Shown: piece after piece, positions 6,670 through 16,209 of the stretch
How the letters are laid out: every line of letters begins with the position of its first letter
How positions within the stretch are numbered: the stretch's first letter is position 1
Assembly: GCA_026983955.1 (NCBI GenBank)
Contig: JALSTB010000043.1
Coordinates: forward strand, 1 to 64,000
DNA from: Melioribacteraceae bacterium
GTDB lineage: Bacteria > Bacteroidota > Ignavibacteria > Ignavibacteriales > Melioribacteraceae
Length of the DNA: 64,000 bases
Direction: 5' to 3'
Translations under genes and position numbers: made by a program
Notes under the pieces: model-generated
The model's database searches: none
What the model saw: the letters and a program-made list of their open reading frames with translations, nothing else
What the model was told of the DNA's origin: nothing

Positions 6670-9480
6670 ATGAAAAATAAATCCAAATCCGATCTGATAA
6701 ATGAAGTTCTCCATTTAAAAAAAGAAATAGAAAAACTAAAAAAAGAAAAAACTTCCGGGCGAAAAACCGGTAATAACCCCTTTGAAAATTCTTTTGCTTT
6801 CAAAGACTTTTACGGACAAGTCGTACAAAACTCTCCCAATCCGATTTTTGCAATTAACGAAAAAGGAAAATTGATTTACTGGAACAATTCGTGCGGAATT
6901 TTCCGGAATTGTGACAAAAACGCACTTGGCAAAAAATACACAAGATTTTTAGCGAGGAATCAAAATAAAAAAGAGCTGGATTCAATAATAACCGGAATAT
7001 TTGAAAAGAGAAAAAAGAAAAAGCTGATCGAAATTTCTTTTCAGAAGAAAAACGGAGATGTATTCGTTGCCAATAGCGGAATTTATCCACTTGTAAATGA
7101 CAAGAAAGAAGTTGAAGCATGCATTTTTATAAATACAGATATTACAAATTTGAAGCAAATTGAAAAAGAATTGCATGACAGCGGGGAAAAATTCAGAGCC
7201 GTAGCGGAAAGTTCGCACGATGTTATTATGCGGTTCGACAGGAATTATAAACATTTATACGCCAACCCGGTTGTGGTTGAATCGACCGGGATTAAGGCCA
7301 AAGATTTCATAGGAAAAACCCACGAAGAGCTCGGTTTCCCAGCGCATTTAGTTAAGATTTGGGAAAGAGCCATACAAAAAGTTTTCGATACTAAAAAACC
7401 CAACCGCATCGAATTTCAATTGCCAAGCGGGGTGTGGATTGATTGGTTGCTTGTGCCCGAATTTTCGCGGGACGGCAAAGTTCAATATGTATTAACTACG
7501 GCAAGGGACATTACGGAAAAAAGAAAGTATCTTGAAAAAATTAAAAAATTGAATGCCGAACTTGAAGAAAAAGTAAAAGAAAGAACCGCACAGTTGGAAA
7601 AAATAAACGATGAGCTTTTGGAAGAAGTTAAAGTAAGAAAAAAAATCGAAAAGGAATTAAGGGAAAGTGAAAAACGCTACCGTAGCATTTTTAATTCGTT
7701 AAACAGCGGATTAATAATTAGCGACAAAAAGGGGAAAATCGTTGAAGCCAATCCGACGGCATGCAAAATGTACGGGTACGAATATGATGAATTTTTGGAA
7801 GTTAATATCAGAGACCTAATCGATCCGGAGAGCTCGGAATCATTCGTTAAAGTATTGCGTGAACTGAAAAGTAAAAAATCCGTTTTCTACGAAGCGAAAA
7901 CATTAAGAAAAGATGCCACGCCTTTGTTTATCGAAGTTTATGTAAACAGCTTCAAATTTAATGACCGGGTGCATTTTATAATGTCGATTGTGGATGTGAC
8001 CAAAAGAAAACTGTCCGAAAGAAAATTAGCCGACCGTGAAGAAAATTACCGTGCACTGTTTAACTTTATGCCAAGCGGTATTTTGCTTGAAGATTTGGAG
8101 GGAAATATTTTAGATGCCAACCCCACTTTCTGTAATATGTTGGGATTTAAAAAAGAAGAATTGTTAAATATGAATATCCGCGATTTTGCACCGGCCGGGC
8201 AGGAAGATAAAATAGAGCGCAACTTAAAATATTTAAATGAAAATAAATACCTCCGCCATACGGTATCAAATTATAAAAAAGACGGTTCATTGATTTATTT
8301 GGATTTAAGTGAAACAAAAATTTCTTTGGCTTACGGCGGTGAGTTTATTTTGGTAATTGCCAATGATGTAACCGAACAGAAATTAACTTACCAGAAACTT
8401 CGTGAAAATGAGCACAGATACAGAACTTTATTCGATACTTCCCCCAGTGGAATAATTGTTTTGGATTCAAACGGAATGATACTGGATGTAAATCCAGCAA
8501 TGTGCAGTTCGTTAGGTTTTCAATACGAGGAAATGATTGGCAAACCCGTGTCGTTTATATTTCCCGCTGAATCTTTGTTTACCGGTAACCGTTCGGACAA
8601 TAAAGAACAAATTATAAACGAAATATTTAAGCTTAAAAGGAAAAACGGTTCGGTTGCCTATTACGAAATTAATAAAACCTTGTTTCCCCTTCTCGATAGC
8701 TCCGAAGGCATTTTGATGACAATTAACGATGTAACCGACCGGATTAATTATGAGAATGAGTTGATTCGTTCCAAAGAAGAAGCGGAAAAATCGAACAGAT
8801 TGAAATCCGAATTTCTTGCACAAATGTCTCATGAAATACGCTCACCCATAAATGTAATTTTAAGTTTTGTCTCCTTGCTCAAACAGGAATTGGAAGATTT
8901 GGGAATTACGAATTTAAAGGATTATTTCGACAGCATTGACAGAGGCGGAAGAAGGATTATAAAAACCATCGATATGATTTTGAACATGTCCGAGCTTCAA
9001 ACGGGTGTTTTTGAAGTGGTACCGAGAAAGTTGAATTTAGAAAAGGATATTTTCAAGAGCATAATTAAAGAATATGAAAAAATTTCAACTGCAAAAAATT
9101 TGGATTTGAAATTAAACGTAAGAACCAGAAAACCGGAAATTACAGCCGATGCATATTCGGTAATGCAATTGTTTTCGAACTTGGTGGACAATGCAATCAA
9201 ATATACCGAACATGGTGGAATAGAAATAGAAATTTTCAGAAACAAGAAAAGGGAACTGTGTGTGTCCGTTGCGGATACAGGAATCGGGATTTCAAAAAAC
9301 TATTTGCCTAATTTATTTGAACCTTTCACACAAGAAGAAAGCGGATATACAAGGAAATACGAAGGTACCGGTTTGGGCTTGGCGTTGGTTAAACAATATT
9401 GCAGTGTGAACAATGCGGAAATAAATGTTGAAAGCAAAAAAGGGAAGGGAACAAAATTCACCATTGTATTCAAAAAATGA
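6670..9480 (+). CDS. Sensor histidine kinase with five PAS domains
   Basis: A 936-residue cytoplasmic kinase without obvious membrane segments. It starts with a Lys/Glu coiled coil (residues 1-40). PAS domains follow near residues 55-160, 172-285, 335-455, 457-575 and 580-690, each opening with the typical YRxLFxxxPSGI-like helix and an xxxxANPxxC core; a coiled coil separates the second and third. The HisKA domain carries FLAQMSHEIRSP with the phospho-accepting His near residue 721. The C-terminal HATPase has N-box (NLVDNAIKYTEHGG), DTGIGI and GTGLGLALV boxes. There is no receiver and no adjacent response regulator, so it is an orphan kinase, perhaps feeding the regulators at the right end of the window. 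The signal sensed is unknown. Confidence 0.93.
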   Translation: MKNKSKSDLINEVLHLKKEIEKLKKEKTSGRKTGNNPFENSFAFKDFYGQVVQNSPNPIFAINEKGKLIYWNNSCGIFRNCDKNALGKKYTRFLARNQNKKELDSIITGIFEKRKKKKLIEISFQKKNGDVFVANSGIYPLVNDKKEVEACIFINTDITNLKQIEKELHDSGEKFRAVAESSHDVIMRFDRNYKHLYANPVVVESTGIKAKDFIGKTHEELGFPAHLVKIWERAIQKVFDTKKPNRIEFQLPSGVWIDWLLVPEFSRDGKVQYVLTTARDITEKRKYLEKIKKLNAELEEKVKERTAQLEKINDELLEEVKVRKKIEKELRESEKRYRSIFNSLNSGLIISDKKGKIVEANPTACKMYGYEYDEFLEVNIRDLIDPESSESFVKVLRELKSKKSVFYEAKTLRKDATPLFIEVYVNSFKFNDRVHFIMSIVDVTKRKLSERKLADREENYRALFNFMPSGILLEDLEGNILDANPTFCNMLGFKKEELLNMNIRDFAPAGQEDKIERNLKYLNENKYLRHTVSNYKKDGSLIYLDLSETKISLAYGGEFILVIANDVTEQKLTYQKLRENEHRYRTLFDTSPSGIIVLDSNGMILDVNPAMCSSLGFQYEEMIGKPVSFIFPAESLFTGNRSDNKEQIINEIFKLKRKNGSVAYYEINKTLFPLLDSSEGILMTINDVTDRINYENELIRSKEEAEKSNRLKSEFLAQMSHEIRSPINVILSFVSLLKQELEDLGITNLKDYFDSIDRGGRRIIKTIDMILNMSELQTGVFEVVPRKLNLEKDIFKSIIKEYEKISTAKNLDLKLNVRTRKPEITADAYSVMQLFSNLVDNAIKYTEHGGIEIEIFRNKKRELCVSVADTGIGISKNYLPNLFEPFTQEESGYTRKYEGTGLGLALVKQYCSVNNAEINVESKKGKGTKFTIVFKK

Positions 9481-9487
9481 TTTAGAT

Positions 9488-10378
9488 TCAAATATTTGAA
9501 TTAATAATTTTTCTAATTGCAACTCTCGCATCTCCGGGTCTGATACCCGCCGAAGTTAATTTCCCGGTATTCATTGAAACATCTTTCACTTTCGGAAGGC
9601 TTTGAATTTCATACATTGATGATTTTACAAGCAAATTTTTATCGCATCCCATTTCCTCACAAAGGATTTCGCCAAGTTCGAATCTCGAAAGACGTTCCCG
9701 CCCACCGAAGTTAAATGTTCCGCGTAAATCTTTGTCGATAATTTCCCCAATCATTCTTGCTGCATCATGCAATGCAAGGGGACTGCGGAATTGATCGGTA
9801 AATAATTTTACCGGAGTGCCGGTTCTCAAATTTTTGTACACTTGGGTAAAGTGGTTTGTTGCTCCGTTTAAGCCGAAACCATAAAGCAGCGCGGTTCGTA
9901 AAATGACATAATTACCGGAAACCGATTTTATTTTTTCTTCAGCACTAAGTTTCGACCTGGCATACAACGATACCGGACGGACCGGGGCTTTTTCGGTTAA
10001 CATTCCTTCGCCGTTACCGTCGTAAACCAAATCGGTTGATGTAAAAATCAATTTTGTACCGTATTCCTTGCAAAGTCCGGCTATAAATTCCGGCGCTCCG
10101 GAATTGATTTTCATTACTTCATGTTCCGGTAGTTTTTCTGCGGCCGCCGGATTTGAAACGGCTGCGGCTAAAATAACGGCAGCGGGTTTAAAATTTTCGA
10201 AAATGTTTTTTATACCGGTAAAATCCGATAAATCAATTTTGGCATTCTGAAAATCCTTGCAGTTACCGGCATTGGTAAAATAGGTAGAGAAAATTTCGTG
10301 TTTCTTCGCCAACTCAATATTTAAGTATTGACCGAGAAGTCCGCTTCCACCAAAGATTAAAATTTTTAAGGTAGACAA
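9488..10378 (-). CDS. RmlD-like NAD(P)-dependent sugar-nucleotide reductase (SDR)
   Basis: A 296-residue extended short-chain dehydrogenase. The Rossmann motif is FGGSGLLGQY near residue 10, the catalytic YxxxK is YARSK near residue 140, and the preceding FTSTDLVYDG strand matches RmlD_sub_bind proteins (dTDP-4-dehydrorhamnose reductase and relatives). It may act on a nucleotide sugar, but there is no rml cluster nearby, so the substrate is open. Its start lies 13 bases inside the end of anmK, indicating one transcript with that amino-sugar kinase. It ends 7 bases from the stop of the convergent five-PAS kinase gene. Confidence 0.8.
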   Translation of the reverse strand: MSTLKILIFGGSGLLGQYLNIELAKKHEIFSTYFTNAGNCKDFQNAKIDLSDFTGIKNIFENFKPAAVILAAAVSNPAAAEKLPEHEVMKINSGAPEFIAGLCKEYGTKLIFTSTDLVYDGNGEGMLTEKAPVRPVSLYARSKLSAEEKIKSVSGNYVILRTALLYGFGLNGATNHFTQVYKNLRTGTPVKLFTDQFRSPLALHDAARMIGEIIDKDLRGTFNFGGRERLSRFELGEILCEEMGCDKNLLVKSSMYEIQSLPKVKDVSMNTGKLTSAGIRPGDARVAIRKIINSNI

Positions 10379-11553
10379 ATTTTCCCCAGAATTGTTTTGC
10401 GCGTAGCTCCGGTTGTTTTCGGAATGTTAGTCGGTACTCCGTTTATGGTTTCATTGGCCAAAACGGCAAAGCAAATTGCTTCTTTGGCATCGGCTGAAAC
10501 ACCGATTTGATCTATTATTTTTACTTCAACGCTATCGCCGAAACGTTCGGCAATGCATTTATATAAAAATTTGTTTTTTGCCCCGCCGCCGCTGATAATC
10601 AGTTCGTCTATCGGGGTTGTGTCTTTAATGAATTTCTCATAATTGCGGTAAATTCCGTACGCTGTAAATTCCGTTATAGTGTTTAGCCAATCTTCTTTCG
10701 GAACGTCCGAAAATTCATCGTATAAATCGATTAAAAAGTTTTCGCCGTAATATTCGCGGCCTGTTGATTTCGGAGGTGATTTTTCTATAAAATTATCTTT
10801 GGTTACCAAAGCATTGAACAAATCTTCATTGAATTTGCCCGATTGTGCAATTTTTCCGTCTTCATCGTAATTTTTGTTGAAAAATTTTTTGGTTAAAGTA
10901 TCAATCATCATGTTGCCCGGACCGGTATCGAAAGCGAAGACATCATCTTCCGTTCCTTCTTTGTTCAGAACAGTGATATTGGAAATTCCGCCGATATTAA
11001 GCAAAGCCCGGTTTTTGGAATCGGAATGGAAAATAATGTAATCGAAGTAGGGAACAAGCGGTGCACCTTGTCCGCCTAATGCCACATCACCCGAGCGGAA
11101 ATTTCCAACGGTTACCACGCCGGTTAATTTTGCCAAAACCGAAGGATCACCTATTTGCAACGTGGAAGAAATTTTATATCCGAACCAATCGGTTTTTTCC
11201 GGGAGATGGTGAATTGTTTGTCCGTGGCTTCCGATTAAATCGATTTTTTCCGGTGGGAAATTTATCTCATTGCAAAGCGCAAAAATTGCATCTTTATAAA
11301 TGTTCGGAAGCAAAAAGTTCAATTGCGAAATGTCTTCAACATTACTGGTTTCTTTAACGGAGTTTTTCAGAATAACCAGGTCAAGTCCCGGAGGGAACGG
11401 GTATTCCATAAATCCGAGCATGTTGATTCTTGTACCTACTCCGCTACCCTCAAGTTCCAATAAAGCAACATCAACGCCATTCAACGATGTGCCGGACATT
11501 ACGCCGGCCACCACCCTCTTTTCTTTCTTCTGCAACTCGAATAATTTTTCCAT
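10366..11553 (-). CDS. anmK: Anhydro-N-acetylmuramic acid kinase
   Basis: AnmK opens the anhydro ring and phosphorylates 1,6-anhydro-MurNAc released by peptidoglycan turnover, giving MurNAc-6-P. This 395-residue protein has the N-terminal phosphate loop VMSGTSLNGVDVALLEL, IGSHGQTIHHLPE, the QIGDPSVLA strand, FDTGPGNMMID and the C-terminal ISGGGAKNKFL nucleotide-binding motif, all characteristic of the family. Length matches. It is the first gene of a two-gene unit with the RmlD-like reductase. No murQ or nag gene is adjacent, although a NagB-like fusion lies at 43.6 kb. Confidence 0.95.
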   Translation of the reverse strand: MEKLFELQKKEKRVVAGVMSGTSLNGVDVALLELEGSGVGTRINMLGFMEYPFPPGLDLVILKNSVKETSNVEDISQLNFLLPNIYKDAIFALCNEINFPPEKIDLIGSHGQTIHHLPEKTDWFGYKISSTLQIGDPSVLAKLTGVVTVGNFRSGDVALGGQGAPLVPYFDYIIFHSDSKNRALLNIGGISNITVLNKEGTEDDVFAFDTGPGNMMIDTLTKKFFNKNYDEDGKIAQSGKFNEDLFNALVTKDNFIEKSPPKSTGREYYGENFLIDLYDEFSDVPKEDWLNTITEFTAYGIYRNYEKFIKDTTPIDELIISGGGAKNKFLYKCIAERFGDSVEVKIIDQIGVSADAKEAICFAVLANETINGVPTNIPKTTGATRKTILGKICLP

Positions 11554-11728
11554 ATTTTCTCCGGTTTCTCTTCAATAAAATTTAATAAATTTCGGTTTCA
11601 AGGTAAAATTATAAACCGGAATTCTTAATTTAGTTCCACTTCTTACAATACGGGTTCCGGAAAAATTAAATCGGCTTACAAAAAAAATGTAGTTTGAATA
11701 TTGATATAATATCGGAAAGGAAACTCTG

Positions 11729-12583
11729 ATGAAACAATTACTCGGCGCGCATACTTCAATTGCCGGTGGCGTATCTACATCCGTTGACAGAGCGGTTAAA
11801 CTTGGCTTTACGGCAATGCAAATTTTCACTAAAAATAACAACCGCTGGTTTGCCAAACCTTTGGATGAAAAAGAAATTATTTTATTCAAAAAAAAATTGG
11901 CCGGTTCGGAAATAAAATTTGTTGTTGCCCACGATTCATACTTGATTAATTTATGTGCCGCGAATAAAGAGATGCTTGAAAAATCACGTGATGCTTTTGT
12001 TGACGAACTGGAGCGGTGTGAATTGCTCGGAATTCCTTACTTGAATTTCCATCCTGGTTCACACGGCGGACAAGGTGAAAAGGACGGTTTGAAAATAATT
12101 GCCGAATCGATAAATATTGCGCACGACAAAACCAAGGACTTCAAGGTAAGCAGCATGCTTGAGCTTACGGCCGGACAAGGAACTGCGCTGGGTTACAGAT
12201 TTGAACATATTGCGGAGATAATTGATATGGTGGAAGACAAAAGCAGAATGAGTGTATGCATCGATACGGCACACATTTTTGCCGCCGGTTACGATTTCCG
12301 CTCGACCAAAGCATATAAAAAAACTATGAAGGAGTTCGATGAAATTATCGGTCTCAACCGCCTGCAATGTTTTCACATGAACGACAGCAAAAAGGAATTG
12401 GGCAGCAGAGTGGACAGGCATGAACATATCGGCAAAGGATTCATCGGGCTGGATGGATTCGCAAATATAATGAACGATAAAAGGATTGAAAAAATTCCCA
12501 AAGTACTTGAAACTCCGAAAGGCAAGGAGCAACTGGAAGATTTGGAAAATCTGAAAATATTGAAAAGTTTAATCAAAAAATAA
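11729..12583 (+). CDS. nfo: Endonuclease IV (AP endonuclease)
   Basis: A 284-residue metal-dependent apurinic/apyrimidinic endonuclease that cleaves 5' of abasic sites in base-excision repair. The TIM-barrel zinc-site motifs are all present: LGAHTSIAGG at the N-terminus, NFHPGSHGG, LELTAGQG, SVCIDTAHIFAAGYD, CFHMNDSKKELGSRVDRHEH and VLETPKG. The ATG at 11729 is preceded by GGAAAGGAAA. It is transcribed divergently from anmK and appears monocistronic. The family-4 uracil-DNA glycosylase at 16.2 kb could supply its abasic-site substrate. Confidence 0.96.
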   Translation: MKQLLGAHTSIAGGVSTSVDRAVKLGFTAMQIFTKNNNRWFAKPLDEKEIILFKKKLAGSEIKFVVAHDSYLINLCAANKEMLEKSRDAFVDELERCELLGIPYLNFHPGSHGGQGEKDGLKIIAESINIAHDKTKDFKVSSMLELTAGQGTALGYRFEHIAEIIDMVEDKSRMSVCIDTAHIFAAGYDFRSTKAYKKTMKEFDEIIGLNRLQCFHMNDSKKELGSRVDRHEHIGKGFIGLDGFANIMNDKRIEKIPKVLETPKGKEQLEDLENLKILKSLIKK

Positions 12584-12771
12584 AATTCCTTCTTAAACCG
12601 GAAATATTTTTTTGTAAGTATATCAACCACAAATTGTCAAAAGGAAACTGCCGGTACCGGAAATTCCGGTCTCTCCGTAGAAAATAAATTGGTAAATATT
12701 TTCATTCCCTGCTAATCAAATCCGGAAAATCTTCGATAATCTGGTAAAAAAAGAGAGAGAAAAATACACCC

Positions 12772-13911
12772 ATGAAAAAAATATTTATAACAATACTTAT
12801 GCCCTTTATCCTTCTGACGGTAATGGCGCTGTCATGTAAAGATGATTCACAAGCACCCGTTGAGCCTACTCCATCGGAATACGGAACAATTAAAGGAAGC
12901 GTTTTGGAGTTCGGTTCAAGCGCTCCGATGGGAATGGTAAATATTTATTCCGAACCACCGACGAGTTTCGTAAAAACCGATGCAAGCGGGAATTATGTAA
13001 TCAGAACCGTTGAGCCGGGTCAATACAAAGTGTATGCCGCTAAAATCGGATTCGATACGCTATCGGTTGACGTTACGGTTACTGCAAATGCGGTAACTGT
13101 TGCCGATTTTATTCTGGTAAGCCGGACTTCGAAAGACAGTGTTAAATACGGTCAAATTAGCGGCGCCATTTTCGATTCGAAAACCTTTACACCAATAGAC
13201 AAAGTGAATTTGGTTACCGAACCGGCTACGGGTTCAATTACGTCTGACAGTTTCGGAAAGTATTTATTTGTTAATGTTCTTCCTGGTCAATATGTGATTA
13301 AAGCCGAAAGAGTTGGGTACGACACAACATCCGTCAGCGTTACTGTTCATGCCGGTAGTGTTGCCAGAGCAGATATATACATGGATGAATTGGATACTGC
13401 CGGTGTAATTACAACAGGTTCGATTGTCGGAATTGTAAAAGATTCCCAAACCCTCGAACCGATAATCGGAGCATTGGTTAATACGGATCCGGCAAGCAGT
13501 TCGGTGTTTACGGATAGCAACGGAGCTTATAAGTTTGAAAATGTTGAACCGGGAGATTATACCGTTCAAATTTCGAAATCGGGCTATGAAAAAGCAAGCG
13601 CACAAATTACGGTGGTAGCCGGACAGGCCACACAAGCCGATTTCACATTGATATCCGAAACCGGAACAATTGAGGGAACGGTTACCGATGCTTCAACATT
13701 AAGACCACTTTCGGGTGTGAACATCCAAACCGAACCTGCAACTATTTCGATAACTACCGACAGTTCCGGAAAATACAGGTTGGAAAATATTCCACCGTCA
13801 AATTATACTGTGAAAGCCACTTTGGCCGGATACGGCGTGGTATCGTTAAACGTCGTTGTAAACGCCGGACGGGTAACGCAAGCGGATATTGCAATGTCGC
13901 AACAACCGTAA
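12772..13911 (+). CDS. Lipoprotein of four tandem carboxypeptidase-regulatory-like domains
   Basis: A 379-residue protein with a lipoprotein signal (lipobox ALSC, Cys22) and a short Pro/Thr-rich linker. Four consecutive repeats of about 80-90 residues follow. Each begins YGxIxG or TGxIxGxV, contains PGQY or PGDY before a KVYA/TVQI-type strand, and ends with VTVxAGxVTxADxxL. This is the transthyretin-like CarboxypepD_reg fold common in Bacteroidota surface proteins. No catalytic or binding domain is attached, so it is probably a structural or adhesive element on the cell surface. Repeats 2-4 are spaced evenly and are clearly alike, suggesting internal duplication. Function otherwise unknown. 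Confidence 0.8.
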   Translation: MKKIFITILMPFILLTVMALSCKDDSQAPVEPTPSEYGTIKGSVLEFGSSAPMGMVNIYSEPPTSFVKTDASGNYVIRTVEPGQYKVYAAKIGFDTLSVDVTVTANAVTVADFILVSRTSKDSVKYGQISGAIFDSKTFTPIDKVNLVTEPATGSITSDSFGKYLFVNVLPGQYVIKAERVGYDTTSVSVTVHAGSVARADIYMDELDTAGVITTGSIVGIVKDSQTLEPIIGALVNTDPASSSVFTDSNGAYKFENVEPGDYTVQISKSGYEKASAQITVVAGQATQADFTLISETGTIEGTVTDASTLRPLSGVNIQTEPATISITTDSSGKYRLENIPPSNYTVKATLAGYGVVSLNVVVNAGRVTQADIAMSQQP

Positions 13912-13926
13912 TATTATTAAATCAAT

Positions 13927-14778
13927 TTAAGGTTCAAGCGGGCGTGCAACCATTATGCCCGTATGCCTTTTTATTTTTTTTACATATTCCGCCAGTGGTT
14001 CTTCCGTTATTTGAACTTTCTTTCCTGCAAGCGGCGCATGGAGAAAGTGAATCCTTTTGTCGTTCAGCCTTATTGCCAAACCGGTGTGTGAAATATCCAA
14101 TCCTTTTGCGCTGGCTGTTATTAAAATTATATCCCCGGAGTGGATTTTCGATTCAACGTTCTCTATTGAATCTTGTGGAACGTAATAATATTCCCGGTGG
14201 TTTATACTGTCTTCAATTTCTTTCATCTTTTTAATAAATCCGGGATGTTTTTGCAATTGTGGATAATATTGCGGATGGGTTGTCATAAAATCAATTTTTT
14301 TCTTGAACGGAATTCCGCCTATTTCTTTTGTAACATCTTTTACAATCCCCCTTCGTGCATTATCGTAAAGCCAGTCGGATGCATAATGTAACCGCGAAGG
14401 ATATCCGTTAATTACGCCGTTTCTGTACCGGATGGTTTGAAGTTCATTCAGAAAGTCATTGAAAGTTGTTTTGCCTTTTTTTACGCAACGGGCAAGTGTT
14501 AACGTCGATTCAAAAAACGTATAACAATCCAGTCCGCTCAAATGAACCACAAGGTGTTCGTTATCCCCTTTTTCCAAAGTGTGTGCAACGTACGGGGTTT
14601 CCAAAAACGTTTTGCCTATTTCTATCATTACCTCGTTAATTGGCAGCCATGCAAGTTTTTCATCGGCTGCAAATTCGAATTTCGTATTGCAAATTTCAAC
14701 ATCTTGCTTTGTGTAAGTAACATCTTGTGCCGAAACGGTTAAAGTTGTAAACAGAATTAAGATTAATAATTTTTTCAT
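13927..14778 (-). CDS. DUF1460 (N-acetylmuramoyl-L-alanine amidase-like) secreted protein
   Basis: A 283-residue protein with a Sec signal (cleavage after VSA, residue 17). It belongs by motif to the NlpC/P60-fold DUF1460 group: the presumed catalytic Cys is in GLDCYTFFES near residue 85 and the His is in DISHTGLAIR near residue 237, with GDIILI just before it. Characterised relatives are peptidoglycan amidases or recycling endopeptidases. It overlaps the end of dnaB by 4 bases, so it is co-transcribed with dnaB and the uracil-DNA glycosylase. That is a location, not necessarily a functional link. Confidence 0.8.
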   Translation of the reverse strand: MKKLLILILFTTLTVSAQDVTYTKQDVEICNTKFEFAADEKLAWLPINEVMIEIGKTFLETPYVAHTLEKGDNEHLVVHLSGLDCYTFFESTLTLARCVKKGKTTFNDFLNELQTIRYRNGVINGYPSRLHYASDWLYDNARRGIVKDVTKEIGGIPFKKKIDFMTTHPQYYPQLQKHPGFIKKMKEIEDSINHREYYYVPQDSIENVESKIHSGDIILITASAKGLDISHTGLAIRLNDKRIHFLHAPLAGKKVQITEEPLAEYVKKIKRHTGIMVARPLEP

Positions 14779-16208
14779 ATCGGTAAATCCTCCTCTTCAT
14801 CTGTTGGAGCCGGTCCAACTTGTTCTGGAATAAAATCCGTGTGGAAAGTATCGAGGTTTTCAAATTTTGCAAATTCTTTTATGAAAAAGAGTTTTATTTC
14901 GCCGGTAGGTCCGTTTCTTTGTTTTCCGATAATTATCTCGGCAATTCCTTCGGTCGGGTTACCGTCGGAGTCTTGAGTAAAACCGTAGAATTCCGGCCGG
15001 TTTAAGAAAATCACAACGTCTGCATCTTGTTCAATCGAGCCCGATTCACGTAAATCGGATAATTGCGGTCGCTTGTCATGACGGGATTCCACCGCTCTGT
15101 TCAACTGCGAAAGTGCGATAACCGGAACGTTCAGTTCTTTGGCAAGAGCTTTAAGCGAACGGGAAATTTGTGAAATTTCTCGTTCCCTGCTTTCCATGCG
15201 TGCGCTTGAGTTCATCAACTGCAAATAGTCGATTATAATTAATCCGATATTTTTTTCCGCTTTTAACCTGCGTGCTTTTGCGCGTATTTCCAGAACTGTT
15301 TGTGCAGGAGTATCGTCTATGTAAATCGGTGCTTTCATAAGTTTGTGTGCCGTACGGCTTATTCGCGAACCGTCTTGAGCTTTGAATTTGCCTGTACGGA
15401 TACTGTGTGCATTAATTTTTGCTTCGGAGCTGATTAATCTTGTAACCAATTGGTTAGTTGACATCTCGAGGCTGAATATAGCAATAGGCACGCCGTGATC
15501 GACGGCGGCATTCCGTGCAATTGAAAGGGCGAAGGCGGTTTTACCCATTGAGGGTCGTGCCGCAATAATAATCAAATCCGATTTTTGAAATCCGCCCAAC
15601 ATGTCGTCCAACTGCAAATAGCCTGTGGGCACGGCAAAAGCCGATTTTTGATTTGAATGTATCGCTTCGATATGTTCAATGGCTTCTTTTACGGCTTTGT
15701 CCATCGACTTGAAAGATTCTTTCAATCCGGATTCGGTAATTTGAAAAATTTCCGTTTCCGCCGCATCAAGCAAATCGAAAACATCATCCGAAGCGCGGAA
15801 AGCCCTTCCGGCAATGTCGATTGAAGTGGAAATTAATTTTCTTAAAATCCATTTTTCCAAAATTACTCTTGAATGATAATCCACATTTGCTGCGGAAGTT
15901 ATGTTTTGCGATAGCTGTGCAATATATGCGGCGCCACCGGCAGCATCGAGCTTGCCTTCTTTCCTTAATTCTTCAAATATTGAAACATTATCGATCGGTT
16001 CGTTCGCTTCGAAAAGTCTGACCATTGCCTCAAAGATAATTCTGTTTCTCCTGTCGTAAAAGCATTCGGGTTTCAGAACTTCCAGCGCTTTGGGAACTGC
16101 TTCGGCTTCAATTATCATAGCGCCGAGTACCGCTTGTTCAACTTCCACCGCAGCGGGCGGTTTGTTGATTCCTTGTTGCAGATTTTCCAAATTTAATTTT
16201 TCACTCAT
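14775..16208 (-). CDS. dnaB: Replicative DNA helicase
   Basis: A 477-residue DnaB. It has an N-terminal primase-interacting domain (PPAAVEVEQAVLGAMII at residues 17-33) and a RecA-like motor with Walker A ARPSMGKTAFALSI, Walker B IGLIIIDYLQLM, and the sensor/arginine-finger region LSDLRESGSIEQDADVVIFL. Length is normal and no intein interrupts the P-loop. The ATG at 16208 is one base from the stop of the uracil-DNA glycosylase gene upstream. The C-terminal tail is acidic (EEEDLPI), as is common in the family. Confidence 0.97.
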   Translation of the reverse strand: MSEKLNLENLQQGINKPPAAVEVEQAVLGAMIIEAEAVPKALEVLKPECFYDRRNRIIFEAMVRLFEANEPIDNVSIFEELRKEGKLDAAGGAAYIAQLSQNITSAANVDYHSRVILEKWILRKLISTSIDIAGRAFRASDDVFDLLDAAETEIFQITESGLKESFKSMDKAVKEAIEHIEAIHSNQKSAFAVPTGYLQLDDMLGGFQKSDLIIIAARPSMGKTAFALSIARNAAVDHGVPIAIFSLEMSTNQLVTRLISSEAKINAHSIRTGKFKAQDGSRISRTAHKLMKAPIYIDDTPAQTVLEIRAKARRLKAEKNIGLIIIDYLQLMNSSARMESREREISQISRSLKALAKELNVPVIALSQLNRAVESRHDKRPQLSDLRESGSIEQDADVVIFLNRPEFYGFTQDSDGNPTEGIAEIIIGKQRNGPTGEIKLFFIKEFAKFENLDTFHTDFIPEQVGPAPTDEEEDLPI

Positions 16209-16209
16209 T

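Noticed and set aside
12656-12670. ACCGGAAATTCCGGT palindrome as an operator
   Set aside because: It is short, isolated, with a mismatched centre, and lies about 100 bases from the start with no promoter alongside; not enough to call.
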